From positions 14,029,400 to 14,093,399 of the forward strand of contig OX465109.1 of NCBI GenBank assembly GCA_949987565.1: 64,000 nt of DNA, written 5' to 3'. The notes beneath the pieces were generated by a model. That model saw only the letters and a program-made list of their open reading frames with translations, was not told the DNA's origin and searched no databases. The translations under genes were made by a program, and so were the position numbers. This DNA comes from Luidia sarsii (lineage: Eukaryota > Echinodermata > Asteroidea > Paxillosida > Luidiidae). Positions 56,725 through 64,000 of the stretch are shown in pieces (positions within the stretch are counted from its first letter, which is position 1; the number at the start of each line of letters is the position of its first letter).

Positions 56725-59619
56725 ATGGAGCAGGCGCACAGCAAGATTGAGGTTAGTCCCGGAGAACGTGACAACTTTTGAAGATTTATTTTACCCCTGA
56801 AATAACCCCGCCGGGAGAGGCAAATCAGAGATCTTAGAATGAAGATACGGGCGAGGAGACCGTGATCCTAATGGCCAAGGTGGGCACAGTACATGAATGA
56901 CGTGTATAAAGTACATAAATGGATTAATAGATCGACGAACGAAATAATGTGGGAGTAAGCGAATTAAGCTAAGTAGGAAGAGATGTCCGAGAGGGCAGGG
57001 AGGACCCTTTAATATAATGCTTAGAGTTCCTTAGAGTTCCTTGCGGTTAGGATCAGCTAAGCAGGCCGTCATGGCGGGTACGTCCAAATGGTTCCAGCAA
57101 GGGACAAGGGCACTGGCTATTTCATGAAGCGACTTCAAGTCTATAATATTTACAATCTCGGTGACAAGGCGATCTATTTCCCTCATTTCAGGAGAACACT
57201 GAAGTCTACGGTGACATTGGTGAACATGTGGGAGCATTATTTAAGGGTCTGTGCTCCACGTACAAGATCCATGAGAGGTGTTTTCAGGCCCTGGTGGAAG
57301 ATGGGTGGGATGAAGTCGAGCAATTGGCTGACTTGACAGACGCCTGGAAGGCGCACGTCCTGGCCCTTGCCCCAAATGGGGGCCAGAGGAGAAATTTGGA
57401 GAGACTCATCCAGCGTGTGGAGGCCGGTCCGCTAGAAGAGCGTCCGCCGAAGAAAAGACGCCACGAGGAGGAGGAGGTGGAGCCCGGCCCTGCAGCCACT
57501 GCTGCCCAGTCAGAGCCAGCTAAGGAGGAGGACGAGAGGCCAAGCGGATCGACATCGGCAGCGACACAGCCGGCAGCCGGGCCTAGCTCATCTCAGGTAC
57601 ATTCTTGCTTTTATTTTGGTGGTTTTGGATCGCAAGGAAGTCTCGGATTCCCGGCATGCGGGAAAGTGTATCGCACCTCAGGCATGAAGGTATTTTAAGG
57701 GTATCGGTAGCAACGCCAAAGGGCGCAAGGGGCATGTAATAGCATGGGCAGTAGTATATTAAGGCACGCCCCAAGAAAGCCCATTTTGGGGCGGGCATTT
57801 GTGTATGGGACAAGCCCCGAGTAAGCCCATATTCATGCAGGCATTTGTGTAGGGGACACGCCCCCACTAAGCCCATTTCAACGCGGGCATTTGTAAAGGG
57901 ACCAAGTTTCCAGTAAGCCCGGTTTGAGGCGGACATGTGTATGGGGAGACAAGCCCCTAGTAGCCCATTTTGAAGGCGGTCAGGTGTGTATGGGACACAG
58001 CCTCTTTGGGACCATTTTTTGATGTTGTCATTTATGTAGGGGACACGCCCCAGTAGCCCGTTTGAGGCGGGCATGTGTGTAGGGGACACGCCCCTAGTAA
58101 GCCCAATTTTAATGCGGGCATTTATGTCGGGGTCAAGCCCTAGTAAGCCCATATTGATGCGGGCATGAGTATGGGGGACATGCCCCTTGTAAGGCCATTT
58201 TAATAAAGTCATTTGTGCAGGGGACACGCCCTAGTAGGCCTGGAGGCAGGCATTTATGTAGGGGACACGCCCCTAGTAGGCCTTGAGGCAGGCATTTGTG
58301 TGGGGGACACGCCCCTTGTTTAGCCAATTTTGAGGCAGACATTTGTGTGGGGGACGCGCCCCTGGTAAGCCAATTTTGAGGCAGACATTTGTGTGGGGGA
58401 CACGCCCCTTGTTTAGCCAATTTTGAGGCAGGCATTTGTGTAGGGGACACGCCCCTGGTAAGCCCATTTTGAGGCAGACGTTTGTGTAGGGGACGCGCCC
58501 CTGGTAAACCCATTTTGAGGCAGACACTTGTGTAGGGCACACGCCCCGGGTTTGCCCATTTGGAGGGGGCTCTTTGTGTAGGGGACACGCCCCCAGTACG
58601 CCCATTTTGACGCAGATTTTTGTGTAGAGAACAAACCCCGAGTAAGCTTTGACGCGGGCGTGTTCGTTGGGGCCAAGCCCCTATAGAGTAAGCCCATTTT
58701 GAGGCAGACATTTTGTGGAGGGGACGCGCCCCGAGCAAGCTGTGATGCGAGCAAAATGTGTGGGGGATAGGCCCCCATAAACGTATTGGGCAGGGGAAGC
58801 GCCCCATTTTGTGTAGGGGATGCGCCCCTTATAAACCTTGATGTGGGCATTTTGGTAGAGGACACCCCAAGGGGGCCTTGATGCAGGCGTTTGTGTAGCC
58901 GTGGCGCAGGCATTCGTGTGCAGGGGTCATGCCCCCAGTAGCCCCCGAGGGGGGGGGGCATGGGTATAGAGACAAGCCTTAAGGGAACTTGGGCGCAGGC
59001 TGGTTGAAGCAGGAGCGCCCCGTGTGCATGGAATAGCTAAGCTTCGACACAAGGGGGGAATAAGAATAATAATAAAATAACAGGGTTCGGGGGTATTTCT
59101 TTTGAGCTGCAGGCCAGATCAGCTCTTGAGGTGCACAAGCCCCGCCGGTTGGAGCTGCTGAGGGCCTGCGCGGAGACAGGCTATGACAAAAACGTTGCTT
59201 ATGTCATGTCTCTCCTCCGCAAGTATGTAGAAGAATTCACTCCCCTATCATCAGAAGACTTGAAGGAGAAGCAACTCTATGTCAACCTTTTGGCTGATTG
59301 CAACAGGCATGCAGAGGCCAAGATCGAGGGGATAGCAATGTATATATATAAATCTATCACGGGAGAAGACTCGGACAAGCGCTTGCGGTTTGCAAGGAAA
59401 CACTTGGGTTTGACCTGTCCACCCTCAGAAAGCAAGGCGCGCGTTGTCAACCCAGGGGGGCTAAACAGAGGCCGGCAGGGCTCGCCCTACAGAGGGGGTC
59501 AGTTTCGGCAGCCATGGGGTTTGTCTCGTGGGGGATCAGGGGCAGCCAGATGGAGGGACATTTGTTACCGCTGTCAGACGAAGGGGCATTTTGCCAGAGA
59601 TTGTAAAGAAATTTTGTAA
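56725..59619 (+). CDS. Ngaro-like gag, three exons (312 aa)
   Basis: A structural/nucleocapsid-type protein. Joining 56725-56751 (MEQAHSKIE, donor GAG|GTTAGT), 57192-57596 (acceptor TTTCAG|GAG, donor CTCAG|GTACAT) and 59113-59619 (acceptor GAGCTGCAG|GCC) gives 313 codons including the stop, all junctions in phase 0. Exon 2 encodes a compact helical domain, VGALFKGLCSTYKIHERCF to LERLIQRVEAG, resembling a SAM-type fold (inference), followed by a basic stretch PPKKRRHEEEE. Exon 3 encodes a helical region (RACAETGYDKNVAYVMSLLR), a Gly/Arg-rich segment and the CCHC knuckle CYRCQTKGHFARDC just before the stop. Splicing is predicted from the perfect frame continuity; no transcript evidence is available. 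Confidence 0.83.
57760..58960. repeat. ~46-bp minisatellite filling gag intron 2
   Basis: About 26 units of GGCATTTGTGTAGGGGACAC, GCCCCTAGTAAGCCCATTTT and GAGGC occupy most of the 1516-bp intron (57597-59112). Frames on the - strand (repeated PTQMPASKW-type peptides) are repeat artefacts. Confidence 0.93.
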
Positions 59620-59753
59620 ATGTAATGCGCCTATTTCAACGGCTAGGAAATAGCCGGGTGTTAACGACTCCAGTAGAATAATAAAGCAGATGGCGATATC
59701 CCTTCGGAAATTTTGTTTCCCTCTTTGCATGTTTTCGTTCTCCCTTTTCTCTT

Positions 59754-62668
59754 TTGGTGCAGGGATATAAGCGGTATCTCGAAATCCTCAAAGCTCACAG
59801 CTGGGAACAGTCCCGCTGCCGTGTTTTTGACCCCATGTCAGCGCAGGCTCGGGTGCGGAGGCGTGGAATATATTCATGGGTAGATATAGAAGGGAAGAGA
59901 GTGGACGCCCCGAGAGATTTGGCCCCAAGGCCGGACGATGTTTTGGCCGGGATTTGTCAGCCGGATTTTATGGCTCTGCGCTTTCGTGATCCCGATGCCT
60001 TTGTGGCTGGCAGCCTGCATGGCTGCGAGGAAGCGTGGGGCCTTGTGTTAACCGAGTGTCCAGGTACTGGTGATAGAGTTAAGAAGTGGTTGCGGGAAGG
60101 CGTAGATTTATACGATTTTTTCCAACCTTATCAAGGTACATACAGAGGCAGGGTTTTTGATTCGGCGGTGCCCCCTGATATGTATTTCCCTAACGCCCCC
60201 GTTTGCAGACAGTTTGTGCCCTTCATCAATGATACGATTACGAAGCGTTTGGTCGAGGGTTCGATAGAATTGCTGGGACCGGTAAAGGAGACTGCGCCAC
60301 CGAGGTGTGTGAATGCCCTTTCAGTCGAGCCGAGCAAACCCAGGTTGGTCTTATCTATGAAAGGTCCAAATCTCTGGTGTAAGGACACACCTTTTAAGTT
60401 AGTCCCGTTGGGGGACATCGTCAAGCCAATAAAGAGGGGAGGTTTCTTTTCGGGTACGGACGATGCCCAGGGTTATAAGCAGATTCTCCTCGCGAACAGG
60501 TCCAAAACATTTTGTGGATTCGAGTGGGCAGGATTTTATTTTGTTGATTCGACCCTGCCGTTCGGCTTTAAGAATAGTGCATATGTTTATTCTACTGTGG
60601 GTTTCTGTCTTTCAACGTGGTTGAAGAATAGGGGGATTCATACGGAAGTATGGATTGACGACCGCTTCGTGGGAGAGGCACAGCTGGGTACGCGGCTGAG
60701 CTAAGCTGAATTGATTTCATATCTTTCGCGTTTCGCTTTCAGGATGTTGGAGTTGGAGCTTACGAGAGGGCATCAAGGGCGTTGTATGTCGTCTGCTACA
60801 TGCAGTCGCAGCTGGGTTATTTTGTCAACATCAAGAAGAGCCAACTTAAGCCGGTTTCTAGCATGGTCCATTTGGGACTCGGTATTTCCTCGGATTCTAT
60901 GTCCTTTTGGATACCCGATAAGAAGAAGAAGACTTTCGCCATATTGAGAGAGGGTATCTTAACCGAAGACAAGGCGTGTTTGAAGACCATGCAGCGATTC
61001 ATTGGAAAATGCCAGAGTTTCACATTGGCATTCCCGGCTGCCCGTCTGTTTGTAAGGGAGTGTTGTAATTTCACGTCCCGATTGGATGACGTTGCACCTT
61101 CGCCGCTAACACATTCAGTGCGCGAGGAGGTTTCCTTCTGGCGGTTTATTGATTCAATATCGCAGCCGATACCTTGGAGGCAGGAACATCATTTACACCT
61201 GCAGCTCAGCTCGGATGCGTCTGGCTACAGATGGGGTGGAGTTCTGTCGGAAAGGCAGGGGGACGTCACCTTTGGGGATTATTGGCCCAGGGAGATTCAA
61301 AAGTCGCAGGATATTTGTTATAAGGAAGCTTTACCCCTCTACTTCACCCTGATCTCTGTGATGGACCACCTATGGGACAGAAGGGTTGATGTTCAGGTTG
61401 ATTCTGAAGGTTTATTCCATGCCTGGTCAGGCCTAAAGGCGAGGTCTCCAGCCCTTGCGGGAGTCCTAAGACTTGTATTCGCCTTTACGCTGGAGGCCAA
61501 TTTCGACCTACGACTTCAGTGGGTGCCATCTTGCAGTAACAGGGCAGATGTGCCTTCAAGAGCAGTGTCCATGGCGGACTCGCGACTTTCACCGGCGCTA
61601 TGGCGGCTCCTGCAGCAGGAATTCGGAGGGAGCTCGGGCTTTACATGGGATCTGATGGCTCTCCCGTCGAATGTGCAAAGAGGGAAGGATGGACATCCTC
61701 TGAAATTCTTCTCTAGGGACCCAGTCCCTGGAACATCAGGAGTGAACATCTTTTGCCAGCCTTGTCCACGAGGAGAAGTTTTGTATGCATTTCCCCCTTT
61801 CGTCCTCATCGCATCTGTCATCCGGCTGTTTCGGGAGTGGGGAGATGTAGTTGTCACATTGGTCGTTCCGAAGCATCCACATCCGAGGTCTTGGTGGCCA
61901 CATTTACATTCCTTCATTCAGAAAGCTAAGCGTCTAAGTGAGATAGATCAGACAGCAGTTCTCGAGGTGCCCTCTAAGAGTGGTTACGTACCCAATGGCA
62001 AAGGGTTTGCATTTGAGCTTTGGGCGTGCAAGTGTTATTTTCCCCCAGGGCCCAAAATGCCGGATGTCCCGAGCGACGTCCCTCGTCAGATGTCAGTGGC
62101 GATTATTTCCGATTCTATGTTCAAGGGTGTGGTCAAGTTTGTCTGGCCTTCTTTCATGAAGGTTAAAATGGATGTCACTGGCGGGGCGAGGATGGAGGCT
62201 CTTTGCAGGACTTTGGCGGCAGCGTGCAGAGCACAGAAGTTTGACCTGGTGGTTTTACATGGCGGTATAAACGACATCAGCAGAACAAGAGGCGGTGCAG
62301 AAGTCGATAACCTTTTAAGGGTTTTCAAAGTGGCGTCGAAGCGAGTGAGCGGCCAGTATCCGGGCATTCGCTTCGTACTATCAGGGATATGTCAGACTCG
62401 GAGCGCTGTCATTAACCGTAGGGTGGCGTCGGCCAATTCGGCATTGAGAGAGCTAAGCTCTGAGTCTTGCTGGCATTTTCTGTCAAATGACCACATTTGT
62501 CAGCGCGATTTGCAGGATCAGGTACATCTCACGGTGTGGGGCAGTTTGAAACTGCATCGGCGTTTGCAGATGTTTCTGAGGTCCATTTGCGGCAGGCGCG
62601 AGGGAATTCGCTTTCATCCCGAGGAAGGTCCCATCCCCTCGCCGCCGGCATCGCCAGGGCAAACATAA
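59754..62668 (+). CDS. Ngaro-like RT-RNase H-SGNH hydrolase polyprotein (two frames joined)
   Basis: The first frame (59754-60704, possibly entered through the acceptor TTGGTGCAG|GGATAT at 59763) carries RT: RLVLSMKGPNLW, catalytic SGTDDAQGYKQI, LPFGFKNSAYVYS and WIDDRF. It is linked to the second frame (60782-62668) by an apparent short intron ending TTTCGCTTTCAG at 60742; the donor near 60669 or 60688 is uncertain, and a frameshift is an alternative. Numbering the second frame from 60782, RNase H residues are D145, E182, D207 and D256 (NRADVPSR); a DIRS-type C-terminal region follows (PPFVLIASVIRLF). Residues 437-600 are an SGNH hydrolase: S445 (IISDSM), GGIND with N497, and D579/H582 (DQVHL). 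The polyprotein would copy the RNA, degrade it, and supply an esterase-like activity of unknown role. Confidence 0.87.
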
Positions 62669-62757
62669 CTAGACGAGAATATGCGAGCGAAGGAATCATA
62701 TAATGTTCTCTATTCTCTCTTCGCAGTTTACAGCAGTTCGAGCAAGGTTAGAAGAGC

Positions 62758-63978
62758 TTGACGGGAGATTGGATCGCCGCCCTTACTGATGACAAGCAGA
62801 AAAACAGTTTGGTTGGAAGTCCGGATATTTTCCTACAGAAAAATCACGGTTCCGGTTACTATACTGAAGGCAGCAGGAGCGAGGGGGCATCTCCGGAGGA
62901 TGTGGTCAAATTTTTGATAGACAGGGACTCGAGAGGGAAGACTCAAGTTCACATACTTGGATGTCGTTTCGTAGGCAAGAGGGGACATCAGGAATGTGGA
63001 TGTAAGCGGCATTTAGCAGCGGGGACCGTAGATTCTTACATTGGACAATTGAGGGCGTACTTTAACGCAGCCGGCAGAAGGCTACCGTGGAGCCCGAAGG
63101 CCAAGACGGGGAACCCGTGCATATCGGATCGAGTGAAACGGTATTTGAAGGCCATCCGTTTGGAACAGGCGGAAGCACATGTGTCACCAAGGCAAGCGGT
63201 GCCAATCTTCTCCGGCAAGCTACGATGGTTAGTGGGTGAGATTCGGGGGCGCATCCAGCTTCTTATCGACGCAGAAGAACCAAGCTTCATCAAGCGGTAC
63301 GTCCTCTACAGGGACCTCGCATTTTTTCTCTGCATGTCGTGGCCAGGCGATCGAGCGGCGGACTTGGGCCGCACAAGGACTTGTGAGGCGACGAGGATTT
63401 ATGGTAGAGATTTACTTTTTCATCACACCATTGGCAAGACGATAAGGGAGGGCAATTCAGCCCTCATCATCATCCCGAAGCTGGAGAATTGGGAGATGGA
63501 TCCAGTCAGGGCAGTGGACGAGATGGTGAATCTAGCTAGCGGCAACGGGTTTGACTTGCAAGGGGGTTATCTCTTCCGCCCATCGACGCCGGATCGCCGT
63601 GCCTTGGCCAACAAGCCTTTCATTGGCAATGGTCCGAACAATCGTTTGAAACTATACTTCTCGGTTTCGTCAGATCAACGTGACCAGGAGCTCAGAGCAC
63701 ACGGAGGTAGGGCCGGAGTTGCCGTAACTCTGAGGCTTTTGGGAGCGACGGAGCAGCAGATAATGGACCACTGCGGATGGGCAACATCTCGGATGTTTAA
63801 ACATTACACCGAAATCGAGCGTGTCACGAGGCGTTGCAGCACTGTCCGGATGCTCCAAGAAGCAGTGGATGTGGAGGATGACGGCCAGGCATCCAGGGCA
63901 GATCTTGCGGGACATGTCTACCAACTGCTCAACTCGGGATTTAAGGCAGAGCCTGCTTTTCGGACTCAGCAGGAATAG
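62758..63978 (+). CDS. Ngaro-like tyrosine recombinase (406 codons)
   Basis: It integrates or circularises the element by site-specific recombination. It opens after a TAG at 62749 and lacks an upstream ATG, so it is probably reached by splicing (candidate AG at 62753-62756) or as a separate frame; its true N-terminus is unclear. An N-terminal Cys motif (C69, C80, C82 in GCRFVGKRGHQECGCKRHLA) precedes the SAM-like DNA-binding part. Catalytic residues: R199 or R205 (PGDRAADLGR), K227 possible, H315-x-x-R318 (HGGRAG), H338 (DHCGW) and the nucleophile Y350 (MFKHYT). The frame is intact to its TAG. The 3' terminal repeats lie beyond the window. Confidence 0.88.
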   Translation: MTGDWIAALTDDKQKNSLVGSPDIFLQKNHGSGYYTEGSRSEGASPEDVVKFLIDRDSRGKTQVHILGCRFVGKRGHQECGCKRHLAAGTVDSYIGQLRAYFNAAGRRLPWSPKAKTGNPCISDRVKRYLKAIRLEQAEAHVSPRQAVPIFSGKLRWLVGEIRGRIQLLIDAEEPSFIKRYVLYRDLAFFLCMSWPGDRAADLGRTRTCEATRIYGRDLLFHHTIGKTIREGNSALIIIPKLENWEMDPVRAVDEMVNLASGNGFDLQGGYLFRPSTPDRRALANKPFIGNGPNNRLKLYFSVSSDQRDQELRAHGGRAGVAVTLRLLGATEQQIMDHCGWATSRMFKHYTEIERVTRRCSTVRMLQEAVDVEDDGQASRADLAGHVYQLLNSGFKAEPAFRTQQE

Positions 63979-64000
63979 TCATGCGTCAAAAGACAGAGAT

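Larger units (their letters stand above)
56725..63978 (+). mobile_element. Ngaro-like tyrosine-recombinase retrotransposon (3' end off window)
   Basis: The gene order is gag (spliced, SAM-like and CCHC), RT-RNase H, SGNH hydrolase, tyrosine recombinase. This order, with a recombinase in place of a DDE integrase and a hydrolase after RNase H, fits the Ngaro branch of DIRS-like elements. All catalytic motifs are present. Terminal repeats were not located. Confidence 0.88.

Noticed and set aside
56076..56739. Overlapping 100-157 residue frames on the - strand upstream of gag
   Set aside because: No recognisable domain, mutually overlapping frames and no splice logic.
57583..58961. Repeat-containing proteins of 110-224 residues on the - strand
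   Set aside because: They translate the intronic 46-bp minisatellite antisense to gag.

Overview
This is an animal nuclear genome window, most likely from a marine invertebrate. It shows spliced genes with GT-AG introns, dense palindromic TACATGTA runs, many minisatellites, and a wide mix of eukaryotic transposons: piggyBac, hAT-like, Penelope-like, LINE, Ty3/Gypsy, a Ngaro-type tyrosine-recombinase retrotransposon, tRNA-derived SINEs and MITEs. The species cannot be fixed from the sequence alone. Nothing prokaryotic or plasmid-like is present.

One host gene is clear. It is the ELL-associated factor (EAF), seven coding exons on the + strand from 11515 to 42896, with consistent splice phases and an 879-nt reading frame (292 residues). 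Its introns are packed with repeats. Intron 4 alone (16 kb) holds a complete 5.4-kb piggyBac element, a decayed LINE, a Penelope-like element and several copies of an unclassified hairpin-ended repeat.

Layout. 1-8909: a broken piggyBac element (family A, copy 1) into which a second piggyBac (family B, 3041-6244, clean TTAA ends) and two copies of the hairpin-ended repeat have landed; it ends in a 50-bp minisatellite and a GGGTTAGGG terminus. 8914-11514: flank without recognisable genes. 11515-42896: EAF and its transposon-laden introns. 42897-47300: SINEs, a fold-back with a 25-G run, and tandem repeats. 47315-50144: a decayed Gypsy element on the - strand with an intact acidic ORF after integrase. 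50145-51970: two LINE reverse-transcriptase fragments. 53289-54237: a DNA element with 24-bp perfect inverted ends. 56725-63978: a largely intact Ngaro-like retrotransposon with a spliced gag gene, RT/RNase H, an SGNH-hydrolase domain and a tyrosine recombinase, running off the right edge.

The transposons can be placed in order of arrival. The + strand hairpin repeat starting at 18478 is cut at a TTAA by family A copy 2 (19176-24609) and resumes at 24610. Family A copy 1 is cut by family B. A Penelope-like tail is cut by an hAT-like element (12757-14138) with a 7/8 matching target duplication. The least explained structures are the hairpin-ended repeat, whose terminal hairpin keeps its pairing through compensatory changes; the minisatellite-filled intron of the Ngaro gag gene; the acidic ORF of the Gypsy element; and the direct subterminal arrays of piggyBac family A.
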